Of a stretch of DNA of 64,000 bases, positions 13,221 to 24,729 are shown one piece after another. Where the stretch lies: assembly GCA_027922465.2 (NCBI GenBank), contig BQMF02000026.1, positions 434,001 to 498,000 on the forward strand, written 5' to 3'. The DNA comes from Turritopsis dohrnii (Eukaryota; Cnidaria; Hydrozoa; Anthoathecata; Oceaniidae). The notes beneath the pieces are model-generated. The model saw only the letters and a program-made list of their open reading frames with translations, was not told where the DNA came from and did no database searches. The translations under genes and the position numbers were made by a program. Position 1 is the stretch's first letter, and each line of letters begins with the position of its first letter.

Positions 13221-13787
13221 ACTACCTTATCGGCCCTTTTTACGCCGGCCCTAATGTGGCGTTAATTTTGGTGCGCGGCGTTAAAAGGGCCGGCGTAAAA
13301 AGGGCCGGCGTTAAAAGGGCCAAAAAATGGAAATTTTTCCAAAAATCGGCGTTATTTTTTAAAGTTGAAATTTAGATTTGAAAAAATGAAACAAACTTTA
13401 GATGTGAAAGAACTCTTTGGAGACAATGAAGAGTCAGATGAAGTGGAAGTTGAAACAGAAATAGAGGTAGAATCAGATGACGATGAGGGAATTAGAGAAA
13501 ATAATGAAAGCATTAATGAAAAAGAGGACGAAATAATTGTAATAGATTAAGTCTTACGGTGTATTAGATGATATGTATTAGAAGACATTTGTAGTAGAAG
13601 TTAAAATTTGAACAGAAAAAGTGAAAAATAGTGCTTTAAAAAATTTTTTTTTTCTTTTTTACTTTTGAGGCGTAAATAACGGCCCTAAGTGGCGTTAAGG
13701 CAAAATCTTGGGGTGGCGGAATAAGGGCCGGCGTAAAAAGGGCCGGCGTTAAATTAGGGCCGGCGTAAAAAGGACCGATAAGGTAGT
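13221..13787. mobile_element. GC-rich TIR element with TTA target duplication, nested in a MITE
   Basis: The terminal inverted repeats start ACTACCTTATCGGCCCTTTT at the left, with the mirror image AAAGGACCGATAAGGTAGT at the right. They are about 40 bp and rich in 'ggccggcgtaaaaag' repeats. TTA flanks both ends (13218-13220 and 13788-13790). A 3 bp TTA duplication fits PIF/Harbinger-type insertion, but no transposase remains. Its GGCC-rich ends contrast sharply with the AT-rich surroundings. Confidence 0.8.
13386..13550 (+). CDS. Acidic micro-ORF inside the nested TIR element
   Basis: A 54-residue ORF starts at an ATG (MKQTLDVKELFGDNEESD) and is extremely acidic after residue 12, with runs of E and D and almost no hydrophobic core. 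It is the only coding-like segment in the element. It could be the acidic C-terminus of a lost transposase read as a short exon, or a chance ORF. No function can be assigned. Confidence 0.35.
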   Translation: MKQTLDVKELFGDNEESDEVEVETEIEVESDDDEGIRENNESINEKEDEIIVID

Positions 13788-14758
13788 TTATTAACTTGTT
13801 TGTGTTCTCTTGTTATCTCCCAGATGTAACAAATGATGGACATTTGTTCCATACCGATGAGATATTGATGAAATAAAGTATATACATCTAATTCATCAAC
13901 GTACAAAAGAGTTATTCTTCAAAGACTGGAAATATATATTTTTTCAATTAATTCTTAGCAACAAATTAAGCAACAATACTACTAAAAAATGGTCATTTTT
14001 TAAACAACATTACTACTAAGGTCTGACCTTGGTTGCTTATAAAAAAAACAACGTGTAATAGAAAAAAGAAAAACGGGAAAAAGTGATAAAATAAAAGGCT
14101 TGGCAAAATCTTTTTATGTTAAAAACAAACATTTTTACACTTTTAAAGACACGTAATATTTATTTGCTATACCACACAGTTTTGACCTCAATTTCTTACA
14201 AAACTTGTATTTATCTACTAGACTTACCATATCTATGTTTGTTTGGATGCCTGCATCACTGCCATTTTAAAAATGTGACCATCGATGTAGTTTTCATGTT
14301 TTCATTCGTAGTCGAATAGAATGTTTTATCATGACCATTCGAACACATAAAGAATTCGAATGTCCTTTTAATTTTTTTTTACGAAAGTTCCACTTAAGCG
14401 ACTAAATACATCCCATCAGACCAAAAAACAGTTCTACTTATTGAAAGCTACATTAATAATGGCAAAGATTTTCCAAACGAATAGTTTTCCTTGTCTGAAT
14501 TTCTTATACCTTTTGACAGAAAACTAACGAATCATCAAATTAACCCCAGACAGTGTCGAGTAAAGCGAAGGGGAAAAGAGTTCTGAAGAGGTAAATACCT
14601 AAGAACAAAACATTTCTTTTAACGTTTTATTTGATATTTACTATATTAATTAATCATTTACATTTATCGTTCTACATCACTCTCCTCGACCTTGCTCGCT
14701 GGAGTTTTAACGATTTCTTTTAGAATTTTATTATGCTGGATATCAGACGAATTCAGTA

Positions 14759-15183
14759 CACAGTTTTTTTTTATAAGAATTACATAAATCGAAACGAGCC
14801 TCATGATTCTTAAAAATTTTCAGTTTTGAGCCTTAAAATATTTTTAAGTGATTCTTAAATTTCAATTTATGACAGCCAAGTCCCTGATTATTGTTATAAA
14901 ATCGCAAGCTCTGCTTTGTAAATAAAGATTTCCTTTAACAACGAATAAAGAACAAAAAGCTTCTTTCGAACATATTCATTCGAAAGGAAAATTCGAAAGC
15001 TCGAAAATGGTTATGCCTGATTTACACTGTAGATAAAAAAACGGAAAGTTGAAAAACTCTAACTGAAGAAAAAAATTGATTAAAATTTTTGAGGCTCAGC
15101 ATTATTCTTAAAAGATTCTTAAAATTTTGCAAATTTGAGCCTTGTGATTCTTATAAAAAAAATTCTTATAAAAAAAAACTGTG
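14759..15183. repeat. TA-flanked MITE (CACAG..CTGTG variant)
   Basis: TA is followed by CACAGTTTTTTTTATAAGAAT at the left and mirrored by ATTCTTATAAAAAAAAACTGTG then TA at the right. The interior has GAGCCT and 'gattctta' blocks like the 6881-7600 and 18861-19321 elements. Length is 425 bp, with no coding capacity. Confidence 0.8.
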
Positions 15184-15279
15184 TACGCTATGTGGACACA
15201 GTCTAGAGTGATTGTTCACTTAGGTCTACGAAGCATAGGCTAAGTCCTTGTTTCACTTCTGTTTAAAATGGCGAGCAGT

Positions 15280-16790
15280 CAAACAAAAGTAATGACAGTG
15301 ACCCAAGAAATCCGGAAAATCTTCACAAATCACGGAGAAAGAACCAACAACACCTCAGGAAACAGGGTCCACAGGGGAAAGTTGCCCTAACCAAGGACAA
15401 ATCTTTGACTAGAATTTCTGGAAAGATCAGAGACATCTTAGGAACAAACTCTGTTAGGAGGTCGAACGTAGCCAATGTGGAAAAGACACCAGATTAGAAG
15501 CGGAGGGAGTTGCACTCCCTACAACACACAGTTATGCTCATCGGCCAAGCTATTAATGTGACTGTCTTTTATCGACGAAATTCAGCTCTCACTGCATTGG
15601 GTGTTAAGGAAGATGACGCCAAATACAATACTTAGAGAAAGTTATGTAGACGATCTAAAGTGAGGACTTGCTGTTTGGAGAGGGATACATGAAGTCACTT
15701 CAGAAGCAAGCAAAGAACATGGAAAAACGGTGAAACAGCTCTTGATACCATATAATTCCAAACAATTTGACTACAAACCTTTTCGAAAGTGCTCCTTCCG
15801 AAAGAGGAATTGAACTGGTTGAAAAACATGAAATTGAGAAACGAGAATCCAATCAAAATTCGGCCTCCAGAATTAACCATAAGTTCCGATCCAGCGGGAG
15901 GTCCTAAGTGGGGCTGGGGAGCGTGGGTAGTCAATGGACAACAAGAGAAAGGAAGCAACACATAAACGTGTTGGAACTTAAAGCAGCACTACTAGCAATA
16001 AAGACATTTACCAAAAACCAACATGTCAAGTCCATTCACCTCCTGATAGACAACAAGGTAGCACCAGCTCATATAACCAAGACCCTGCTAGAACTGACCA
16101 AAAAGATTTGTTCATATTTGATCCGCAGAGGGAGTACATCCCGTCAGCTCGGAACAAAGAGGCGGATTTCCAGTCCAAGAATGCAAAAGATTGGGGGGTT
16201 GGGGGGACTGGAAACTAGACAGGAGAATATTTTCGAAAGATTGGGGGAACTGGAAACTAGACAGTAGAATATTTTCGAAGCTTACAAAGCTGTAGGGGAA
16301 TCCGTCGATAGATCTGTTCGCTTCAAGAACTTCACACCAACTACCAAAGCGTTTCAGTTGGAGGCCAGACCCTTACTGCCTAGCAGTGAATGCTCTGACC
16401 CAAAGTTGACACCACAAACTACTATATATGCTTTCCCCCCATTTTGTCTCATAGGTCGGAATTAGAAGGTCGGAAACGGTAGTTATTTTAGTTGCACCGA
16501 TATGGGTAACTCAACCTTGGTACCCAATGTTGCTGGGGATGCTAATAGCAGATCCACATATCATTCGGACGGAGAGAGATAAACACATCACAACACCCAA
16601 CATTGGAAACACACAACCTGCTTCTAAATAGGGCCATAAAACTAGCAGCATGGAAGATCTCAGGGAAGAAAAAATCACAAAAGGATTATGAAACACAGCT
16701 CATCCACCCTCATCAAACAATCCAAATCAGAAAGTATAAGAATTATATACTTACGAAGCGTTGAACACGTACATCAATAGAACAACAGAC
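15280..16790 (+). pseudogene. DIRS-like retrotransposon relic (RT/RNase H region)
   Basis: Broken plus-strand frames show a DIRS-type reverse transcriptase/RNase H order. About 15410-15500 carries the ISGKIRDILG region. About 15860-16080 carries PPELTISSDPAGGPKWGWGAW, then HINVLELKAALLAIKTF and LLIDNK (RNase H active-site surroundings). About 16110-16190 carries EYIPSARNKEADFQSKNAKDW. About 16380-16560 carries LAVNALTQS and VAPIWVTQPWYPML. Frame shifts and stops separate every block, and a 40-base segment near 16190-16265 is tandemly duplicated. No tyrosine recombinase or split direct repeat was recognised, so the assignment rests on the RT/RNase H motifs. Confidence 0.65.
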
Positions 16791-17393
16791 ATGAGACAAA
16801 ACAAAATTCATCCAAAGCTTTCCTGAGTTATTTTTAACATTAGGCCGTCTCAAATATTTTGTCAAATTTTACTTTTTATCGTTTTATGCATAAATCAATT
16901 TTTCGTTTATTTAGCTTTGTTTTTTTGTTGATTTTTTGTTAATTTTATTTTATTTTATTTTATTTTTTTTTTTTTGGTTTTATGAAAAATTTAATAACGG
17001 TTTAATTATAACCATAATTATTTTCGTAAAAATATTTCAAATTGTATTATTTTGTAGGGGGCCACCTCCTCAGTTTAGATTAATTCTATGAGTGTGGTTT
17101 CCCGTCGAGTTTTAAGGCTGAAATACACTATCATTTTTCAATGATCATTTTTCAATTATCATTGAAAAATGACAGTGTATTCAGAAAAAAATGTCGTTTT
17201 TTACACTCTAATTTTCAATGACATTGAAAAATGATAAGTTGAACATGTTCAACTTTTAATTTTTCAATGTCATTTTTTTTTCTATTGTTTCAAATCGAAT
17301 CTATTGTTTTCGCGCACGTGTTCGTTGCACGCGATGCGATTTTAGACGTTAACATAAACGAAAACAACATTTTGAAGACTTTTACACGCGAAA

Positions 17394-17465
17394 ATGAAGA
17401 CGGAAGAAGCAACTGAAACATTTATTGAAATTTGGAGGAGTCAACCAAGTTTTAATCGCATGTAA
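17394..17465 (+). pseudogene. MADF-domain protein fragment (Harbinger accessory gene)
   Basis: An ATG opens 23 residues including [12 protein letters not shown], the start of a MADF/Myb-like DNA-binding domain, then runs into a stop. A longer relative sits at 38245 inside the other Harbinger-bounded element. Harbinger elements carry such a protein as the partner of the transposase. Confidence 0.65.
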
Positions 17466-17668
17466 ATAGCTTCGCAAAATTCAAGGATGAACTGGGACAG
17501 TGCTATAACTTGAACAGAGATTGGGTCTCGTATTTCTTTCGTAATATCACCGTCTATGAGATGAAGCAGCTCATCGAAAATATTCGGTGGCATTCTTAAA
17601 AATCTCGTATATTCTGCGATTTCTCTCACACGTAATTCATGCAAGAGAGTATTATATGCCAAGTTCAT
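17441..17668 (-). pseudogene. Harbinger (HARBI1-type) transposase N-terminal fragment
   Basis: A 75-residue ORF contains NTLLHELRVREIAEYTRFLR then MPPNIFDELLHLI and RDPISV. This is the region ahead of the DDE catalytic core in PIF/Harbinger transposases. No catalytic residue is present; the rest was removed by the internal deletion. Orientation is opposite to the MADF fragment, as in complete Harbingers. Confidence 0.75.
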
Positions 17669-17893
17669 TTTGTCTATTTAGCCATGCCTTTACCCATGCA
17701 CTTCTTTTTTTTGGTTTTCTGCGTTCAACTCTCTTTTTTGATAAAATGTAAACAACGACAGCAGCTGCTTTTTCAATGATAGTGTATTCGCGCCAAAATT
17801 TTTAATTTTCAATGTCATTGGAATGTATCATTGAAAAATGATCATTAAAAAATGATAGTGTATTTCAGCCTTTAGACAAATGTTTACTTACTG

Positions 17894-18425
17894 GGCTGAT
17901 TACATGATCCCGGTTAGCCGGGATGAAATTTCATCCCGCCTTGCCGAGGTCTTGGCGTCCTGGTCAAATCTTCATAAATTTCCCATCACGATTACATGAT
18001 AAAATTTTCATCCCGCCTAACCGAGATCTCGGCTATCAAGAGTCGGGATCTCGATTTTCGGGATTTCTCAGAAAGTTAAGCATCAGTACTACAAGGATCT
18101 TACATAAATTAGCAACATCAAATTTTGAAATAATGCAACACTAGCATAGCTACAGAAAATTTCTTAAAATTGCAACACTAGATTGCAGTACTGTCCTACA
18201 CTTTGTACTTAAATACTTAAGCTCACACAAAGATTTTCAAGACTGGAAACATATTTTTTCAATTAATTCTTAGCAACAAATTAAGCAACATTACTAGCTA
18301 CTAAAAAATGGCCACTTTTTAAGGAACATTACTTAAGGTCTGACCTTGGTTGCTTATATATAAAAAAATCGTGTATGGCACCGAGTTGAAATTCATCTCG
18401 GCAAGCTTAGATCATGTAATCAGCC
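17894..18425. repeat. MITE with GGCTGATTACATGATC ends, containing a second MITE
   Basis: The left end GGCTGATTACATGATC is mirrored at the right (GATCATGTAATCAGCC). Subterminal 'cgggatgaaatttcatcccg' palindromes sit at the left and 'ccgagttgaaattcatctcgg' at the right. A copy of the TACACG-family MITE (about 18066-18373, right end ATCGTG then TA, left end truncated) lies inside. No reading frame of interest. Confidence 0.65.
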
Positions 18426-18454
18426 GCTAAGAAAGTTAAGCTTGTTGTGCCCCA

Positions 18455-19470
18455 CGATTAGGAGTTAAAAAGTAACTATGAAGTTACTATGGACATAACT
18501 CAAAATTATAAGATGTAAAATGCAACTAATATGCAACTAAAATGCAACTTTTGCAAATTTTGACCCGATTTGTAATACCTGCCCCCAATTTGTAATAAAA
18601 AAGTCCCCCCACCCTAATTTTTAATAAAAAAGTCCCCTCCACCCTAATTTGTAATAAAAAAGCCACCCTAATTTGTAACAAGATTCGCAAAAAATGCGAA
18701 AATATATTATGTATTTCCCCAAAGTTGCGAAAATTTTGTAAATTGTGGTGTGCATTTATATACCATGAGAAAAATGTATAATTAAATAATTACAATAACT
18801 CGTCAACCTGATACTCAGATAAAAATGCCCTTAATAAACAGTGTGCAATTGAATCTAATACACGCTTTATTTATAAGAACCAGTAAAATCTGACCTGAGG
18901 CTGGTTGTTCTTATTTTTGAGCCTTTTTCAGCCTGAATTGTTCTTATTCTGTTCTTAGCTTTAAGAACACAGTTTCACATTACAGCCTTTATTTTGTTCT
19001 TATTTATGGAACTTCCAGTAAAATTAAAATAAATCTTTTTAAAAACAACTGTTTAAAAGCATGGTTTCTGTTCGGTAATGACTCGATATGAGTATGTAAG
19101 GTGAAAAAAACAACTTCTAAACCATTTGCCAGTGAGTGAATTCACATCATGAGTTGTTCCTATCATGAACTGTTCTTATTTTATAAGAAAATTCGGGCTT
19201 AGGCTGTTCTTAATTTTTGAAGCATTAACTTGAGCCTCAAGTTGTTCTTATTTTGTTCTTATTTTTTGGCCAAATCTGAGGCTCGTGTTCTTATAAAATT
19301 ATTCTTATAAAAAAAAGCGTGTACCAGAAAAGAACTTATTTTGAACTTATTCTGAAATGAAGATGTTTATGGTCAAACGATTAGGAGTTAAAAAGTAACT
19401 ATGAAGTTATTATGGACATAGCTCAAAATTATAAGATGTAAAATGCAACTAATATGCAACTAATATTTCC
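18455..19470. repeat. Pair of ~90 bp direct repeats flanking a MITE
   Basis: The block beginning ACGATTAGGAGTTAAAAAGT and ending in AATGCAACTAATATGCAAC occurs at about 18455-18545 and again at 19377-19467, with only a few mismatches. The interval contains a 31-base minisatellite (AATTTGTAATAAAAAAGTCC, about 18585-18680) and the MITE at 18861-19321. The minisatellite unit recurs at about 27825-27862. Confidence 0.6.
18861..19321. repeat. TA-flanked MITE (CACGCTTT..AAAGCGTG)
   Basis: TA is followed by CACGCTTTATTTATAAGAAC at the left and mirrored by TTCTTATAAAAAAAAGCGTG then TA at the right. Length is 461 bp. It is the reverse-oriented relative of 6881-7600, sharing the 'tgttcttattt' and 'gcctgaa' blocks. 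Confidence 0.8.
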
Positions 19471-20990
19471 CCTTAATCAATTGAATGTCAACAACTACAT
19501 CAATGTGTAAGGCAATTTTGTCATAATAACTGCATGATCTTTATTTTTGTTGACTCTTGACAAGTTTCCTATCCTTTATGTCATAAAATCAAAGGAAACA
19601 ATGTAATTCAACATAACACTTGTTTTTCGTAACTCAGAAAAAACTTAGATCATACAATCAAATTTGCATACAGGTTAACAAAAGAAGAAAAGAAAATCGG
19701 TCAAACCTAATGCTAATACTTTGGGGTAGACAAATAAGCAAATAACTATCGAACAAAAACTAATCTCTACTAACAAAATGTTATGTGTTAGAAGAGTAAT
19801 TTCAAAAAAAAGAAGGGTTTAAAATGACAATTTATAAAATTAAAGGGGGCACTAAACTAAAAAATCACAAGTTCATTTTTGTGCACTTTTTGAAATAGCT
19901 TTGAAAATGCTGAAAGTCAGTTTTTGAATTTTCAAAAAATCATTTTTCGTTCCCGAGATATTGCCGTTTAAAGGTTTTTTTCCGAAACATGATCTCCATG
20001 GCAACGTGACATCACAGCGTTCATCAAGAAGATATTGCTGACATATGTGAATAACTTTTAAAGATATATTGTTAGAACATTGCATGTAGAGTGGTAAGTA
20101 ACTGCAGTTGTGAAAATAGCAAAGAAATTTATTGCCATTGCTACTACGACGGCTCGGTTCCAGGTCTCTATTACTTTTTGCTGACAAAGCTATACCAGCA
20201 TCCAACACTGTTACTATGGCGAATTTCGCTTTAACTACATAGCTGAAAAGTAAAAGCTTGTGTTCTGGCTTGATATAAATTACAGACAGCTATGTTGGTA
20301 TGTTCATTAGGTTCATTGTTCATAAGGAAAATTGACAGTATTTTAATTTTTACAAAATAAATTATCGCATATAGTATCAAGACAGTATGTGTGATCATTG
20401 AATTCATCCATAGTAAACTATGTTTCTGTCTTTTGGGTTGAATGACTATTCAGGCCAGAAGGGAAACACACGTGTGTGTATTAAAATATTATACATAATT
20501 AGTTTTCTGAACTTCTTTTGGCATATACAACATCACGTTTTCACTTGCAGTTTTTGTTATGTACTCTCTGAATTAACTGGTTGATTTGGTTGTCGTCAAA
20601 GGGTTTCCTTCATCATATCATCATCATGACTGTGCTGTGTGTGCATGTTAATGTAAATGTTCAGCCTGGCCTTTAATAGCGCATTTTTGCCATTGCACTG
20701 AAATCACAGCTTCGATGCTTTTTCTGTTCCAAGTATTTAATTACCAATCATCGTACATTGTTTATCAACCAAAACAAAACATCAACATCCGTGACATTAA
20801 TATCATTTTTTTCTTCTGTTTTTCGCACATTCATTCTAAATTTTTTAAAAAACCTTTTATAGCAACACTAAAAAAAATTTATTTCCATCTTTTAACGTTT
20901 TATCTTTTGAATCATCTTAAAAAAGCTAGCAGAAAGCAAAAATCTTTCACTGCCCAACTGCACCATAGAATGCACTGACTGATAAAAAGA
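19471..20990. other. No gene seen
   Basis: AT-rich interval. The ORF at 19873-20208 (minus) and others nearby lack recognisable motifs or splice partners. Confidence 0.4.
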
Positions 20991-21077
20991 GGTAAGATCT
21001 TTTTTTTCTTTCATAGGCTTTTCCGTAAATAAATCTACATTACCTAACATACAAAAGATTTGAAATTCGAAAATGTT

Positions 21078-24066
21078 TTAATTTGTCTTTATATATTCTT
21101 TACATATTCTGTACCATTCATTTAGGTTCTCTTTGGCCAGACTTTCGGCGTCTGACCATGAAAAGTTCATTCTCTTTAAGTCGTTTATGGTTTTTGACAA
21201 CCAAGTTGTTTTGGGTTTGCCGGGTGGTCTTTGGTATGGTTGCAGCCCGTATCGTAACGCTTTTTTGGCTGGAATCTCCTCTGGTTGGATCGCCAGTTTC
21301 CCGAATCATTTCAGACGGCGTAGAGTGATTTTACTTTTCCAACTTGTGGTTTTTGCTTTTTGATATAATTCATCATTGCTGATGGTTTTTGGCCATTTGA
21401 TGTCGAAAACGTACTTTCGGATGATTTTTCGTTGAAAAGCGTCTATTGAATTGTCTTGGGATTTTGTCAGAGACCAAGTTTCGGAATTATACATGAAAAT
21501 CGGTTCTACATAGGTGTCAATTACTTTCATTTTCGTTGACGTGGTTAGACTTTTATTTCTGAAGAAATGTTCTAGGTTATTAGCAGCATTGATTGCTAGT
21601 GACTTTCTTCTCTTGATTTCTTCTTCAGTGTCGAGGAGAGATCCTAACAGCTTGCATTTTTTCCACGCATCGTTATTTTTTGTTGATGACGAACCGTTCG
21701 GTTTTGCTGTCATTTATTAGCAGACCTTTTTCTGATAACATTTTCGTTTTTTCGCGTTCGTATCTGCGGGCGTTGTTGAAATCACTTGCGATCACGCTGA
21801 TGTCGTCTGCATGTTCCATATTTATATTGACATGTCGTACTTGGGTGAACTGCGCGTAGTTGTGTTCTGTGATCTCGTCTGGTATTTCATTGGAAGTTAT
21901 GTGTCGTTCACAGTATTGGTGGTCGTGGATGGTTGGTCTTGATTCACAAAGTGATTTGGCAAGATAGTAGGTGAATTGGTTCGCACTAGCGCAGTCACCC
22001 TGAGGAGCTCCGGTGTCTGTGCTGAACGTTTCGGCGATGATATTGCCACACCTTACAGCAAGTGTCACTTCAAGCATTTTCTTGACGATATGCAGCTCAT
22101 CGTTACTAATAGTATCTCGTAGAAATTCGATCAAGGTGTTTCGCTGTATACTGTCGAATGCTTTGCTCATGTCGAGGAGTGTAAGGTGCACGGTTTCATT
22201 TTTTGAGTTGATTGTTCTTTCAATTATCGTTTTAGCTGCAAATACGTGCTCTGTAGTTGACCGCTCTCTACGGTAGGCAGCTTGTGCTGGTGGTGTTTCT
22301 CGATCCATCCTTTCACCAATTCTCATCATCATGACAGCAGCCAGGATTTTTCGAAGTGCCGATAACAGGATAACTGGACGCAAACTGGTTACAGGTCCCT
22401 TTGGCTTTCCTGGTTTTTGCAAGGGTATCAGGATGCCGTGATTGATCTCGATTGGACATTGGCCATTTACTGCGATGTTGTTGAATATTAGCGCAATTTG
22501 ATGAAAGATAGTTTCAGGGGCATGTTTTATTAGCTCGATGGGGATATCATCACATCCTGGTGATTTATTTGATTTCAGTTTGGATACGGCTTTTCGTACT
22601 TCGATTGCTGTAAACAGTTTCGTCATCGGTATTGGTTGAATGTTTGGCATAGGCTCAGCATTTTTCCAAAAGATGTTCTTAAAATATTTCGAAATGATTT
22701 CAGATTGTTCTTGGTCGTCAGTTGTTTGACCATTGTCTGATGAAACAATAAGTGGTGTTTTAGATTTCATCTTGTTGATCTGTTTTACTGCATCGTACAT
22801 TTTTTGGTTTTCGTCCTGGTTCCTTTCTAAGGGGTTCATGATAGTTCTTATTTTCATGTTTTCCTCTTGTTTCTTTTCGCGATGGATTTCTGTCAGTATA
22901 CGATTACGATGTACCTTCAGTTGAGATTTTAAAACCTCATTTCTGGTGGATTCGATCTGCTTTTGTACGATTCTCTGCATGTCAGAAAGGATGACAATGT
23001 CGGGATTACCGGTGTTTTTTCGATCTTTCTTTGTAGCCGATGGTTGTTTTGGCTGATTCTTTCAGAATGTTAACGATCTTTGTCCACTGTTCCTGGTTAT
23101 TAAAGTTTCGTTCAAGGTTGTTTATTTCGTTTTTAACTGATTTTTTTGTATAGATTACTGATATCGGGAACGGACAGACGATGAAGATCTAATCTTTGGA
23201 TTGGTTTTGGCCGTTTTTGTTCTGTATATGTCGTCTTCGTGCTCATGATAACTGGCTTGTGGTCGGATATAGTGACTCTATCTATAATTGATTTACAGTC
23301 TATTATTTTGATGGCCTTGTTATTGTTTTTAACGAGGATATAATCAATCTGATTTCTGTATGGGTTCAGACGTGGTATATTTGTTTTCGAGTTATTTCTG
23401 TTTTGATAGGCTGCTGGTGATTGCCATGTCGTTTGATGGAGGTTTATGCTTGAAAAAGGTGTTTGCATAGAAATACGAAATTATTTCTATGGTGTTTGTG
23501 ATGCGTAGATTATGTATATTACAGAGTTCAATAAGTCTTTTGCCGTTTTCATTTATTGTACTTTTGGCAAAGTTTCCGACAATTTTGTATAATGATGGAT
23601 CTCTATATGTCATTTTTGTTTTTGCATTGAAATCTCCACCGATAACGAGTATTTCATTTTTTCCTATCTTATTGATGATGTCTGATAGGTTTTCGTAAAA
23701 AGTCCGTGTCTTGTTCGGTTATTTTATGGTTGTTTCGTTTGTCGGTGCATATGCGCTGATAAATATGTATTTTTTGGTTGAGCGTGGCAGTTAATATACT
23801 TATTCTCTCGGATATTGGTTTGAAAGTCACTTTACTTCTTTCAGTTACAACGAAACCGGTTCCTCCGTATGAACTCCAGAGTTGAATAAATGTAGCACGG
23901 TGCCTTTGGACGATTTGATTTTGTAGACTCGTTCACCTTTGATGCGCGTTTCTTGCACCATCATCACGGTTAACTTGTGGTGAATGAAGTCATCAGCTAA
24001 ACACAATCTCTTTACACTACTGTTTAAACCTTGGCAGTTGTGAATGTTGCATATTTTTGAAATTTA
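21078..24066 (-). pseudogene. Non-LTR retrotransposon ORF2 relic (APE endonuclease + RT)
   Basis: Reading from 24066 down: endonuclease start (NCQGLNSSVKRLCL, MMVQETRIKGERV), then in shifted frames SYGGTGF, SAYAPTNETT, GGDFNAKTK, and the endonuclease end NQIDYILV...ISDHKPVI. The RT lies in a 435-residue open stretch (22980..21673): NKSPGCDDIPIELIK, LRPVILLSALRKILA, LLDMSKAFDSIQRN, GAPQGDC, and the catalytic pair in HADDISVIASD. The C-terminal part follows (LLGSLLDTEEEIKRRKSLA, SETWSLTKS) and ends at a stop at 21078. At least four frame breaks make it a dead copy. The domain order fits RTE/CR1-like elements; the clade is not assigned. Confidence 0.85.
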
Positions 24067-24597
24067 TTTTGATATTTCATTTTCTGTATGTTGATAAGCG
24101 TTGTTAGCGGAAAATTTTTTATCAAATTCCAAAGATTGCTAGCCCTTGTCGTCCGCCTTAAAGAGGCATTGTACGGCTAAAATTGTAAATATTATTGTCA
24201 CGTGATCGAACATGAAAAATATAAACAAATATGGCGGCAAATAATCAAGCTTTCTCTGTCGGAGAAGAACAGAGATCTTCTTTATTTCGGGAAATCAACC
24301 TGAAACATAGTTTTGACACCTTTTAAACAATATGTTGGTGAAAGAATTCATTCTTCTACAATACGTGTTAGAAGTAATTACTGAATTTTCTCATGAATTA
24401 TAAGTCATCGTTGTGTGTGAAGAAACATGTCAGCTGTCTTAACTCAAGTAAGATTACTTTTATCATTATAAGAGAATGTTGTGGAAGCTAATTCTTCGTT
24501 GTTTGTTCTCAACGAAACTTAAATTTGATTACATTGACTCACTCGTGCATTTTCAGCATTGTATATAGACTCTTAAAATTGTATATGTAACTCGACT

Positions 24598-24729
24598 TGC
24601 AGCAGAAAAGATGGTCAAAGATCTGGTTGCCCCTGCAAGACAAGGGAAGTAAAATGTGGAGAAGAATGTAAATGTGGGAAGAAAAAGAAGGGAGTTGTTG
24701 TTATTATCATATATTTAATATTTCTGTAA
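24598..24729 (+). CDS. Cysteine-rich ORF fragment
   Basis: An open frame of 43 codons reads KDGQRSGCPCKTREVKCGEE then CKCGKKKKG. The Cys pairs C-P-C, K-C-G, E-C-K-C-G resemble a CXC/zinc-cluster module. An acceptor-like tcgacttgcag precedes it. A possible 5' exon (ATG at 24231, MAANNQAFSVGEEQ) could not be phase-matched. Its position between the terminal repeats suggests a second gene or an old duplicate of the Cys cluster of the minus-strand gene. Confidence 0.35.
   Translation, partial: CSRKDGQRSGCPCKTREVKCGEECKCGKKKKGVVVIIIYLIFL

Larger units (their letters stand above)
12933..14055. repeat. TA-flanked MITE (TACACG..CGTGTA family) with a nested insertion
   Basis: The left terminus is TA then CACGTTTTTTTATATAAGC. 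The right terminus is TTGCTTATAAAAAAAACAACGTG then TA. Family blocks (AGCAACAGTACTACAAGGA, ATGCAACACTAGC) occur inside, interrupted by the 567 bp element at 13221-13787. Confidence 0.75.
17115..17871. mobile_element. Internally deleted PIF/Harbinger transposon
   Basis: The terminal repeats AGGCTGAAATACACTATCAT and its mirror ATGATAGTGTATTTCAGCCT are flanked by TTA on both sides (17112-17114 and 17872-17874). TTA is the usual Harbinger target duplication. The 757 bp element keeps fragments of both Harbinger genes on opposite strands: a MADF gene start (+) and a transposase N-terminus (-). Subterminal sequence is a series of inverted 'tcaatgatcatttttcaa' blocks. Confidence 0.85.
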
